Origin: Syntrophaceae bacterium
Lineage (GTDB): Bacteria; Desulfobacterota; Syntrophorhabdia; Syntrophorhabdales; WCHB1-27
Reading direction: 5' to 3'
DNA length: 16,467 nt
Assembly: GCA_003165115.1 (NCBI GenBank)
Contig: PLSJ01000144.1
Span: 1 to 16,467 of the forward strand
A program made the position numbers and the translations under genes. Positions 7,338 to 14,522 of this stretch are shown here, one piece after another. Position 1 is the stretch's first letter. Each line of letters opens with the position of its first letter. The notes under the pieces were generated by a model. The model saw nothing but the letters and a program-made list of their open reading frames with translations. It was not told the origin of the DNA and did not search any database.

Positions 7338-9017
7338 TCACTCTTCGCAGCCTTCGGGGGACCGGAAGACGGCGCCGCTCGCCGCGCCGGTGACCATCGC
7401 GGCATAGCGGGCCATGTAGCCCTCCTTGATGTTCGGCTCCGGCCTCTTCCACTCTTTGCGCCTTGCGGCGAGCGCATCGGCACCGACCAGGAGGTCGAGC
7501 GACTTTCTGTCCAGGTCGATCTCGATCGTGTCGCCTTCCTTGATGAGACCTATGGGACCGCCTTGTGCCGCTTCGGGGGACACGTGGCCGATGCACAGAC
7601 CCCTCGTGCCGCCGGAGAACCTGCCGTCGGTGATGAGGGCGCAGTCCAGATCGAGACCCTTGCCGCAGAGCACGCTGGTCGGCGTCAGCATCTCCCTCAT
7701 GCCGGGACCGCCTTTAGGGCCTTCATACCGGACGACAATCACGTCACCGGCGGAGACCCGCCCTTCCATGATGGCGGCCATCGTCTCCTCCTCGCTGTTG
7801 AACACCCGCGCCGGACCGCTGAACTTTCTCATGCTGTCCGCGACGCCCGCGACTTTGACGATTGCCCCGTCGGGCGCGAGACTGCCCGTCAGCACCGCCA
7901 GGCCGCCCCTCGCGTGGTACGGGTCGTCGACGGACCTGATGACCCCGCGGTCCAGTACCTGCGCCTTGGCGATCAGCTCCCCCACGCTATGCCCGGTGAC
8001 GGTCATGCAGCTCGTCTCCAAAAGACCCTTTCCCGAGAGCTCTTTCATGATGGCGTAGACGCCGCCCGCCTCTTCCAGGTCTTCGAGATGGTTCGGGCCC
8101 GCGGGACTCATGGAACAGATGTGCGGGGTCCTTTCCGCGATCCGGTCAAAAAGGGCCAGCGGCAGGTCGATGCCCGCCTCGTGGGCGATTGCCGGCAGGT
8201 GAAGGGCCGTGTTCGACGACCCGCCGAACGCCATGTCAACGGTAATCGCGTTCCTGAACGCATCCAGGGTCATGATATCCCTCGGCGCAAGGTGCTTCTC
8301 CACGAGGGCGACGACGGCCTTACCGGCGCTCTTTGCGAGCCTGAGACGTTTCGCGTGCACCGCAGGGACGGTCCCGTTGCCGGGAAGCGCGATGCCGAGG
8401 GCCTCGCTGAGGCAGTTCATCGAGTTCGCCGTGAACATGCCCGCGCAGGAACCCGCGCCGGGACACGCGCAGCCTTCGAGCTCCGCAAGCTCCTCCTCTC
8501 CCATGACGCCCGCGGCCACTTTTCCGACCCCTTCAAACACGGAGATCAGGTCGACCGGCCGCCCCCTGAAGCGCCCGGCGAGCATGGGACCGCCGCTCAC
8601 GACCAGGGCGGGGATATTGAGCCTGAGCGCCGCCATCATCATGCCGGGGATGATCTTGTCGCAGTTCGGGATCAGGACCAAGCCGTCGAAGGGGTATGCC
8701 TTCGCCATCACCTCGACGGAATCCGCGATAAGCTCCCTGGACCCCAGCGAGTACTTCATCCCCTCGTGGTTCATGGCGATCCCGTCACAGACACCGATGG
8801 TGGAAAACGCGAGCGGGGTACCGCCCGCGAGACGCACCCCGTCCTTGACGGCGCTCGCGATCGTGTTCAGGTGGATGTGGCCGGGGATCAGGTCGGAGGC
8901 AGAGTTGGCGATGCCGATAATCGGCCTTTCCAGCTCTTCCGGCAATAATCCTACCGCGCCGAAGAGCGACCTGTGAGGCGCCTTTTCAAGCCCCTTCGTC
9001 ATCTTGTCCGATCTCAT
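7338..9017 (-). CDS. ilvD: dihydroxy-acid dehydratase
   Basis: This enzyme dehydrates 2,3-dihydroxy-isovalerate and its ethyl homologue to 2-oxo acids in valine/isoleucine synthesis, using an Fe-S cluster and Mg2+. At 559 residues it is the shorter bacterial/archaeal form. It begins MRSDKMTKG, close to the family's usual start. Signature blocks are [17 protein letters not shown] (34-50), [16 protein letters not shown] (75-90, Cys 77), NCDKIIPGM (118-126, Cys 119), the [20 protein letters not shown] loop (cluster and active site) and [15 protein letters not shown] toward the end. The ATG at 9017 has AGGAGG 4 bases upstream. A TATAAT -10 lies about 30 bases further up, giving a short leader with no room for an attenuator or riboswitch. 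No other ilv genes lie in the window. The downstream FAD oxidase is probably cotranscribed. Confidence 0.96.
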   Translation of the reverse strand: MRSDKMTKGLEKAPHRSLFGAVGLLPEELERPIIGIANSASDLIPGHIHLNTIASAVKDGVRLAGGTPLAFSTIGVCDGIAMNHEGMKYSLGSRELIADSVEVMAKAYPFDGLVLIPNCDKIIPGMMMAALRLNIPALVVSGGPMLAGRFRGRPVDLISVFEGVGKVAAGVMGEEELAELEGCACPGAGSCAGMFTANSMNCLSEALGIALPGNGTVPAVHAKRLRLAKSAGKAVVALVEKHLAPRDIMTLDAFRNAITVDMAFGGSSNTALHLPAIAHEAGIDLPLALFDRIAERTPHICSMSPAGPNHLEDLEEAGGVYAIMKELSGKGLLETSCMTVTGHSVGELIAKAQVLDRGVIRSVDDPYHARGGLAVLTGSLAPDGAIVKVAGVADSMRKFSGPARVFNSEEETMAAIMEGRVSAGDVIVVRYEGPKGGPGMREMLTPTSVLCGKGLDLDCALITDGRFSGGTRGLCIGHVSPEAAQGGPIGLIKEGDTIEIDLDRKSLDLLVGADALAARRKEWKRPEPNIKEGYMARYAAMVTGAASGAVFRSPEGCEE

Positions 9018-9048
9018 CTGACCTCCTTTGACCCTATCTGGAGCCTCT

Positions 9049-9054
9049 ATTATA
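9049..9054 (-). promoter_or_regulatory. ilvD -10 element
   Basis: On the minus strand a perfect TATAAT lies 31 bases before the ilvD ATG. The -35 region at 17-base spacing is only a T run, so activation or an UP-like element may be needed. The predicted leader is about 25 bases and contains the AGGAGG ribosome site. Confidence 0.5.
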
Positions 9055-9062
9055 CGACAAAA

Positions 9063-9113
9063 GGGGCGGCAAAAAAACAGCTTATCCGTGCAGGGGCGGA
9101 CCGGCAGGGGCGG
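9063..9113 (+). repeat. three GGGGCGG direct repeats in a divergent promoter region
   Basis: GGGGCGG occurs at 9063-9069, 9093-9099 and 9107-9113. The last two belong to a longer exact repeat, GCAGGGGCGG (9090-9099 and 9104-9113), spaced 14 bases apart. The repeats lie between the ilvD -10 and the promoter of the membrane-protein operon. They could be binding sites for a regulator of either side. In GC-rich DNA chance is possible. Confidence 0.35.
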
Positions 9114-9149
9114 CGGATTTCCATCGAAGCGTTATTCGGCGACGTTTTG

Positions 9150-9179
9150 TTGCATTCCTTCCGAAGACTGTGCTATAAG
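9150..9179 (+). promoter_or_regulatory. promoter of the membrane protein/phosphoesterase operon
   Basis: TTGCAT (9150-9155) and TATAAG (9174-9179) are separated by 18 bases. A TGC directly before the -10 makes it an extended -10 element. Transcription would start near 9186, giving a leader of about 60 bases that ends in the GGAGG site at 9232-9236. The -35 is weak (three of six), so confidence rests on the -10. Confidence 0.5.
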
Positions 9180-9245
9180 GAAAATTGTAAGCGCAGCTCA
9201 TTGTAGGCGTAATTACCTTGTGTTGACCTCCGGAGGCGAGTGCCG

Positions 9246-9632
9246 GTGGAAAAAACTCTGGTGAATTTTCTCTGCTGCGAAGTGTGGTGCCTGATCGGCG
9301 CGTTCTTCCTCCTGATCGGGTATCGGATCCTCACCGGACAAATCAGGACAAGCGGCCTCCTGGCGGCCAAAGGACGCGAGGCCGGCATCAGCCCGGCCCG
9401 CATCCAGTTGCTCGTTTTTACTCTTACGGGCGCCTTTTACTACCTAACCGGTGTGCTGGACAACCCCACTTCCGGCGAGCTGCCCGACATACCGCAGCAA
9501 CTGCTCCTGGCGCTGGGAGGCAGCAATCTGTTCTACGCGGGCAGCAAGGGATACGGCCTATTGCCCCGGCTGCGCGGTGACGCCAACGGCCGAAAACCAA
9601 GAAAGCGAAAACCAAAGAAAGGAGGACCATGA
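9246..9632 (+). CDS. small three-helix membrane protein, paralogue of the next gene
   Basis: I do not recognise a named family. The 128-residue protein has a hydrophobic helix at about 8-29 and a short basic cytoplasmic-type linker (30-50). A second helix at 52-71 opens with ARIQLLVFT, then an LPDIP motif at 79-83, and a third hydrophobic glycine-rich segment at 85-104 reads LLLALGGSNLFYAGSKG. A very basic tail (RKPRKRKPKK) is probably cytosolic. The same core occurs in the next gene. The frame also has a GTG at 9240, but the GGAGG at 9232-9236 is 9 bases from the GTG at 9246 and only 3 from 9240, so 9246 is preferred. The stop TGA ends one base before the next ATG, implying translational coupling. 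Confidence 0.8.
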   Translation: MEKTLVNFLCCEVWCLIGAFFLLIGYRILTGQIRTSGLLAAKGREAGISPARIQLLVFTLTGAFYYLTGVLDNPTSGELPDIPQQLLLALGGSNLFYAGSKGYGLLPRLRGDANGRKPRKRKPKKGGP

Positions 9633-9633
9633 A

Positions 9634-10002
9634 ATGGAAACCCTTACGCTTGTCATAGGGTGGATGCTCGCGATCGTGATCGGCCTTTTTGCGCTGATCG
9701 TTCTTTACCGTGTCTATAAAGACGACATTCCCATGAAATTCCTGTTGTGCGAGTCTTCGGCGAGCGGTGCCCCGATGGCGAGCATGGCCCGGTTTCAGTT
9801 CCTCATATTCACGTTCGTGATCGCCCTGAGCCTGTTTCTCGTCATCGTGGGAAACAAGGACGGCGTACAATTTCCCAAGGACATCCCTAACGGCATCCTG
9901 GCCCTGCTCGGGATCAGCGGCGGCAGCTACGCGGTGGGAAAGGGCATCCAGGCGAGCACGGAAAAGAACGGCAACAAGGAAGCCCCGAAACAACGGCCGT
10001 AA
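9634..10002 (+). CDS. small three-helix membrane protein, second paralogue
   Basis: This 122-residue protein has no family name I can give. Its layout matches the preceding gene: helix 1 at about 5-27, a linker with a conserved G-x-P (45-47), helix 2 at about 54-72 opening with ARFQFLIFT, FPKDIP at 80-85 (aligning with LPDIP), and a third segment LALLGISGGSYAVGKG at 89-104. It ends in a short polar, basic tail. Positions shared with the upstream protein include A-R-x-Q, F-T, P-D-I-P, L-x-x-L-G-x-S and Y-A-x-x-K-G. The ATG at 9634 follows a GGAGG at 9621-9625 that lies inside the end of the previous gene. The frame is open further upstream, but that part is a shadow of the previous gene. A phosphoesterase follows 50 bases later. 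Confidence 0.82.
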   Translation: METLTLVIGWMLAIVIGLFALIVLYRVYKDDIPMKFLLCESSASGAPMASMARFQFLIFTFVIALSLFLVIVGNKDGVQFPKDIPNGILALLGISGGSYAVGKGIQASTEKNGNKEAPKQRP

Positions 10003-10052
10003 GATGGACCGACCCGACCCGGGCTCGCCGTGAAGCCTCAAGGAGGCGTGAT

Positions 10053-10775
10053 ATGACGAAGTGGCTCATAACCCATCTTTTCCAGGGTGATCCTGCCCTG
10101 GAATATACTTGGCAGGACTGGGAAGTGAAGGAATTGGACAGGGCAGCGGTTGCCCTGGGAGGTCCCTTCAACGAAATTCGGCAACGCATTCAGGCCGCTC
10201 ACGGCGGCGACAACACGCCCCTGATCGCCTGGGCGAACAAGATGGGTTTCAACACCATCATCGGGCATTCTCACGTTCACGAGGCCACGACCTTTCAACA
10301 CGCCTGGCTTTCGGGCGATGTGGAGACAATGAGATTTCTGAATGACGGCTGTTTTCTCGCGGGACCGGACGGGTGTCATTACGTGCTGTTCCCCAAAGAT
10401 AAGGTGGCGTGCATCAGCGACCTTCATGTCGGGATGGACGAAAGCGACAGCGGAGCCATCATGGCATTCCTCGGTTTCGCCAAAACCAACGGCTGGACCG
10501 TATACTTCGCCGGAGATTCACTGGACCTCTGGGCGAGAGGCGAGGCTTACATCCTGACGCACTGCGGAGAGGTTGTAGACGCCATTGCCAATTACCCCAA
10601 CAAGATCGTTATCCCTGGAAATCACGACGGCCTCGACGTGCCTGCCTTGAGGAGAACACTCAGAATACCCGACAATCAGCAGACACCATGGTACAAAGTC
10701 ATTACCACCAACGACGCACCATCACTCGTGGGCTGGCCGAACGAGAAACCGTACGTGGCGGGCCCTCACGGCTGA
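10053..10775 (+). CDS. calcineurin-like metallophosphoesterase with circularly permuted motifs
   Basis: This is a 240-residue predicted cytosolic hydrolase. The canonical order of metal-site blocks in this superfamily is DxH, GDxxD, GNH(D/E), H, GHxH. Here a TH-x-x-x-GD block (H8, D13) and GHSHVHE (71-77) come first, followed by RFLNDGCF (about 93-100), which normally closes the domain. Then come SDLHVG (D123, H125), GDSLD (154-158) and GNHDG (189-193). The protein ends about 48 residues later, roughly where the next His block would start in a normal enzyme. All five blocks are present once, so the simplest reading is a true circular permutation rather than a truncation. The start ATG has AAGGAGG 6 bases upstream. 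It is the last gene of the operon with the two membrane proteins. The substrate is unknown. Confidence 0.85.
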   Translation: MTKWLITHLFQGDPALEYTWQDWEVKELDRAAVALGGPFNEIRQRIQAAHGGDNTPLIAWANKMGFNTIIGHSHVHEATTFQHAWLSGDVETMRFLNDGCFLAGPDGCHYVLFPKDKVACISDLHVGMDESDSGAIMAFLGFAKTNGWTVYFAGDSLDLWARGEAYILTHCGEVVDAIANYPNKIVIPGNHDGLDVPALRRTLRIPDNQQTPWYKVITTNDAPSLVGWPNEKPYVAGPHG

Positions 10776-10886
10776 GGCGGAAGGGGTGGAAGACCGGCTG
10801 AGCTGTTGCGCGAATCGCAATTAATTCGAAGCAAGACTCCTGTCGAGCTGCACGCCCCGTCCCCTCCACCCTCACATGAGCGGGGT

Positions 10887-10916
10887 TTGCATTCACCGCT
10901 GGTACCAACTTATACT
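10887..10916 (+). promoter_or_regulatory. promoter of the mutY-like gene
   Basis: TTGCAT (10887-10892) and TATACT (10911-10916) are spaced by 18 bases. The -10 matches consensus at five of six positions and the -35 at three. The predicted start point falls at about 10922-10923, on the GTG at 10922. The mRNA would then be leaderless, or have a leader of about 20 bases if the ATG at 10943 is used. Confidence 0.45.
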
Positions 10917-10921
10917 GTAGG

Positions 10922-11779
10922 GTGAAAGGCAACATAAAGCGCATGTGTACGACTATCTCCGTGCCGGCCATTCCCGACGTGGAAGCGTTCCGGGAACTCA
11001 TTTATGACCACTACCACAGGCACGGCCGCCGCCTGCCCTGGCGGATGACACGGGACCCGTACCGCATCCTGGTCTCGGAGATGATGCTGCAGCAGACCCA
11101 GGTGGAACGGGTCCTGGGTAAATATGAGGACTTCATCGGTGCGTTCCCCGATTTCCCGTCTTTGGCCGCCGCCCCCGTCGATCGGGTCCTCCTTCTCTGG
11201 CAGGGGCTGGGCTACAACCGGAGGGCATTGTGGCTCAGGAGGACGGCGGCCGTGGTCACCGGCGAATTCGGAGGCGAGCTCCCGCCTTCCGTCGATCTCC
11301 TTCTCACCTTGCCCGGTATAGGCAGGGCCAGCGCGTCGGCCGTAGCGGCCTTCGCCTTCGACATGCCGGTGGTCTTCATCGAGACGAACATCCGTACCGT
11401 CTTCATCCATTTGTTCTTTTCGGATAAGGGGCACGTGAGCGACCGGGAGATCATCCCGCTCCTCGATGCGTCACTCGACAGGGCAGACCCGAGGAAGTGG
11501 TACTATGCGCTCATGGATTACGGCTCGATGCTCAAGGGCGCCGGAGAAAGGGTCCATAGAAAAAGCACCGGGTACAGGCGGCAATCACCGTTCAAAGGCT
11601 CGGACAGGCAGGTCAGGAGCGCCGTCCTGAAAGTGCTCTTGCGCGAAGGAACCGTTTCGGAGGCAGCGTTGGCGCAGGTACTCGGGGAGCCTCGGGACAG
11701 GGTGCAAAAGGTCCTTGCCGAGTTGAAAAACGAGGGGTTTATCAGCGCCCGCGAAGACGGTTTTACCATAACGTCATAA
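10922..11779 (+). CDS. MutY-family A/G-specific adenine glycosylase lacking the Fe-S cluster
   Basis: This is a HhH-GPD DNA glycosylase predicted to excise adenine opposite 8-oxoguanine. It has LPWR (38-41), SEMMLQQTQ (52-60) with the MutY catalytic Glu at E53, and the helix-hairpin-helix LPGIGRASA (130-138). Ungapped alignment of the LPGIG region with E. coli MutY puts E154 (FIETN) where MutY has its catalytic Asp 138. The region after DYGSMLKG has RKSTGYRRQSPFKGSDRQVR and no cysteines, so the C-x6-C-x2-C-x5-C cluster is absent. A C-terminal winged-helix-like segment (about 225-285) replaces the NUDIX-like 8-oxoG reader. Cluster-less MutY relatives with this FIETN and GSDRQ pattern are known in bacteria. 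The start is GTG 10922, or ATG 10943, which would remove seven residues. The MATE gene follows 21 bases later. Confidence 0.88.
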   Translation: MKGNIKRMCTTISVPAIPDVEAFRELIYDHYHRHGRRLPWRMTRDPYRILVSEMMLQQTQVERVLGKYEDFIGAFPDFPSLAAAPVDRVLLLWQGLGYNRRALWLRRTAAVVTGEFGGELPPSVDLLLTLPGIGRASASAVAAFAFDMPVVFIETNIRTVFIHLFFSDKGHVSDREIIPLLDASLDRADPRKWYYALMDYGSMLKGAGERVHRKSTGYRRQSPFKGSDRQVRSAVLKVLLREGTVSEAALAQVLGEPRDRVQKVLAELKNEGFISAREDGFTITS

Positions 11780-11800
11780 CGGTCGGGAAAAGGTGCTTCC

Positions 11801-13123
11801 TTGCTGAGCAGGCTGAAGGCGGCGAACGTCAACTGTTTTGTCTCACGAAGCTGGCACGTGGCCTGGCCGATGACGCTCATCATGCTGTTCGAGTTCCTCA
11901 TCGGACTCACGGACGTCTATGTGGCTGGCAGGGTGGGGAAAGACGTTCAGGCCGCCTACGGCTTCGTCATTCAGCTCTATTTCATGTTCATCGTCATCGC
12001 CAATGCGCTTACCGTCGGCGCGGTCTCCGTCGTCTCCCGCCTCCACACGTCGAAAGACAGGGACCGGTTGAGCGGCGCGATTTTCTCGTCCCTCGTCGCA
12101 ACGGCGGCTGCGGGCGCGATCACCATGTTCGTGGGCGTCGTCTTCGCGCCCCTTATCATAAGGCTGCTCAATATCCCCGCCCAGCTCAAGCCCTTCTGTA
12201 TACCCCTCATCCGGATCTATTCGGCCGGCCTTCTCTTCGAGTACCTGCTGATCAACGGCAACGGGATACTCAGGTCCTGCGACAGGATCAGGGTCTCTCT
12301 CAGGACCATGGCCATCGTCTGTTTCATCAACATAGGGCTCAACATTTTCTTTGTCTTCTACACGCCCCTGGGCTTCAGAGGGATCGCCCTTGCGACGGCG
12401 TCGAGCGCGTGCGTCGGAAGCCTCATCAACCTGGCCTACGTGCGGAGCTTCATGACGGGGGTCCTTGCTTTCTCGGCACGCACGATCAGGCAGATCGTGG
12501 ATATCGGGTGGCCCATGGCCGCGCTCCAGGTACTCTGGCAACTGGGCAGCATCGCCCTTTTCCTCATTATCAGCGAGCTGCCCAAACACAGGATCGAGAT
12601 CCTCGCGGCCCTGACGGCCGGGCTGCGCATCGAGTCCGCGATCTATCTGCCCGCCTTCGCCTTCAACATGGCCAACGCGGTGGTCGTGGGGAACCTCCTC
12701 GGGGAGGAAAAGCCTGAAGAGGCCTACAGGAGCGGACTCGTTACCGCCCTCATAGGGGTGATGCTGGTGACCCTTCTGGTGGTCGTCGTCATCCTCGACG
12801 CCCGCTGGATCGCCTCTGTCCTCTCAAGCAATCCGCTCGTGGCCAGGGAAAGCGTCCGGTACCTCTATATCGCCATGATCAGCGAGCCTTTCATGGCGTG
12901 GGGCGCCATCCTCGGCGGTGGGCTGAGCGGGGCAGGCGATACGAAGAACGTCCTCATACGCGTCGCCTTAAGCATATGGGTCGTAAGGATACCGCTGGCC
13001 TACCTGTTCGTGGTCATCCTCGGCTTCGGGGCGGCCTGGGTCTGGTGGTCCATGAATATCTCCCAGTTCGTCCAGGCCTATCTCCTCTATCGCTGGTATG
13101 CGAAACGTAAATGGCTGAAGTGA
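11801..13123 (+). CDS. MATE family efflux transporter
   Basis: This 440-residue polytopic membrane protein with about 12 predicted helices in two repeats is typical of Na+- or H+-coupled multidrug/toxin exporters (NorM/DinF superfamily). Helix 1 contains WPMTLIMLFEFLIGLTDVYVAG, where the family expects PxxxxxxxxxxxxxxD near the N-terminus. The second half opens at about residue 230 with DIGWPMAALQVLWQLGSIALF and later has SGAGDTKN, another family landmark. The start is a TTG with AAGGTG 5 bases upstream. No closer ATG is in frame before the first helix. It lies 21 bases after the glycosylase gene and is probably cotranscribed. The substrate cannot be told from sequence. Its 3' end meets the convergent TAXI gene with only 19 bases between stops and no terminator. 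Confidence 0.93.
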   Translation: MLSRLKAANVNCFVSRSWHVAWPMTLIMLFEFLIGLTDVYVAGRVGKDVQAAYGFVIQLYFMFIVIANALTVGAVSVVSRLHTSKDRDRLSGAIFSSLVATAAAGAITMFVGVVFAPLIIRLLNIPAQLKPFCIPLIRIYSAGLLFEYLLINGNGILRSCDRIRVSLRTMAIVCFINIGLNIFFVFYTPLGFRGIALATASSACVGSLINLAYVRSFMTGVLAFSARTIRQIVDIGWPMAALQVLWQLGSIALFLIISELPKHRIEILAALTAGLRIESAIYLPAFAFNMANAVVVGNLLGEEKPEEAYRSGLVTALIGVMLVTLLVVVVILDARWIASVLSSNPLVARESVRYLYIAMISEPFMAWGAILGGGLSGAGDTKNVLIRVALSIWVVRIPLAYLFVVILGFGAAWVWWSMNISQFVQAYLLYRWYAKRKWLK

Positions 13124-13142
13124 CCGACCCGGCCGTATCGCT

Positions 13143-14492
13143 TCAGTGTGGATGGGCGCTTTCCGCGAGCCGGTTATGGACAAACCTTATGTGCTCGCGG
13201 AGCACGTAGAACTGGTCGCCGAAGGAGGCCGGTACCTTCATTTTGTTGACTTCCCTTTCGATAAGGTCGAGCCGTTCAAGCAGCTCTTTCCGCCCCTCGG
13301 CCTGCCCGTCGTCGATTACGGCCTTTTCAAGCACGAGCAGCACACGGTACCATCGATAGATGCGCAGCTTCATGCGCCACTGGTACAGGGCAGGGGCAAC
13401 CCGCAGCACCGGGATAAGCAGCACGATCATCGGCACGAACGCCACCACGATGCGGTTCACCAGGCTTGCCATCCAGAAAGGGAGGAACCTGTAGAAAAAG
13501 CTCCTGCCCGATTTGTAGAAACGTTTTGCGTCCGCGCTGATCCGGTATTCATGCTCCAGGGGGGCGGGGAACTCGCCCTGGCGCTTGAGCAGGCCCGCCC
13601 TTCCATGCACCTCGATGGCTGTCTCGAGGAGCAGGTCGGAAAGCGCGGGGTGCAGGTCGGGGCGGGCGATGAGCTCGACCGTGGGGCCGATCAGGAAGAC
13701 ATCGCTGCCGGGGATGTTCTTTTCGAAATCTATCGATCCTTCGGGAAGCACCAGCCTGTTCAAATAGGTTATGCGCCTCGTGTACGCATCGGCCTGGGCG
13801 AAACTGAGGAGGTACACGCGCGGCGTGAGGAGGAGCTCCCGTATGGTCTCGACGGAGGCGAAATCTCCCATGAGGAATACCGCGTCGACGTTGCCCCCGA
13901 TGAGCTCCTTTGCCGCCTTTTCGGCTTCAAGATCGACAAACGGCGTCGCACCCCCGGGCCCGATGCCGTTCAAGGAGAGCAGGGTCAGCACCAGGGACCG
14001 GGTACCGCTGCCGGCGGGACCTATGGCAAGCCGCCTGCCTTTCAACTGGGAGAGCATGTCGACAGCCTTCTCGCTTCGATAGAACACGAGGAGCGGCTCA
14101 TAGGAGATGCTCCCGAGAGAGACCACGCGGTCGATATCGATCTTGTCGGCGACCCCACCCTGCACGAATCCGATATCGACGTGGAAAGAAGGATCGGTCA
14201 GCCTCTCGATATTCTCGCGCGAGCCTTCGGACGAAAGGATCTTCAGCTTCACGCCGCTCCGTGCGAGTATGTCGCGATATTTCTCGGCGTTCGTCCGGAA
14301 GATGCTGTCCGCCGGACCGCTGGTGATCGTGAGCGTGTTGGGCGGGGCCGAATGAAAGAACCAAAAAACGGCAAAGATGATAATCAGGCCGACGAAGAGG
14401 ATGGCCCCGAGGGCCGTCGCGGGACTCAGCCCGAAGTTTTCCATGAAGAATGCCTGACCCTGAGCGAGACCGAGCTTCTTACCTATTGCCAT
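13143..14492 (-). CDS. membrane-anchored TAXI family solute-binding protein
   Basis: This 449-residue protein carries a TAXI-type (NMT1-like) periplasmic binding fold, the receptor class of TRAP-T transporters. An uncleaved N-terminal helix (about 25-47) anchors it. The binding domain runs from about 52 to 320 with TITSGPADS (55-63), the SEGSRENIERL region, DIGFVQGG, the GRRLAIGPAGSGTR core (residue 150s) and a GNVDAVFLMG strand. A second hydrophobic stretch (about 340-370) and a basic/acidic coiled-coil C-terminal part (about 373-449) follow. No TRAP membrane subunit is adjacent, so it may be a sensor or a subunit for a distant permease. The second helix would put the C-terminus in the cytosol. 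The ATG has GGGAGG upstream. It lies 30 bases after the toroid-repeat gene and is likely in its operon. Confidence 0.88.
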   Translation of the reverse strand: MAIGKKLGLAQGQAFFMENFGLSPATALGAILFVGLIIIFAVFWFFHSAPPNTLTITSGPADSIFRTNAEKYRDILARSGVKLKILSSEGSRENIERLTDPSFHVDIGFVQGGVADKIDIDRVVSLGSISYEPLLVFYRSEKAVDMLSQLKGRRLAIGPAGSGTRSLVLTLLSLNGIGPGGATPFVDLEAEKAAKELIGGNVDAVFLMGDFASVETIRELLLTPRVYLLSFAQADAYTRRITYLNRLVLPEGSIDFEKNIPGSDVFLIGPTVELIARPDLHPALSDLLLETAIEVHGRAGLLKRQGEFPAPLEHEYRISADAKRFYKSGRSFFYRFLPFWMASLVNRIVVAFVPMIVLLIPVLRVAPALYQWRMKLRIYRWYRVLLVLEKAVIDDGQAEGRKELLERLDLIEREVNKMKVPASFGDQFYVLREHIRFVHNRLAESAHPH

Positions 14493-14522
14493 GTCCGATA
14501 CCTCCCGCCTTTAGCCGGCGGT

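Noticed and set aside
6066..8948. 960-codon plus-strand frame opposite the FAD oxidase and ilvD
   Set aside because: It spans two well-recognised genes and their gap on the other strand, and its composition is antisense-like. It is a compositional artefact.
10776..10921. Short inverted segments (CGAAT/ATTCG, GGGTGGA/TCCACCC) after the phosphoesterase
   Set aside because: Stems are short or the loop is about 80 bases, and there is no T run. They are not convincing as a terminator or small RNA.
13124..13142. Possible bidirectional terminator between the convergent MATE and TAXI genes
   Set aside because: The 19-base gap contains no inverted repeat and no T run.
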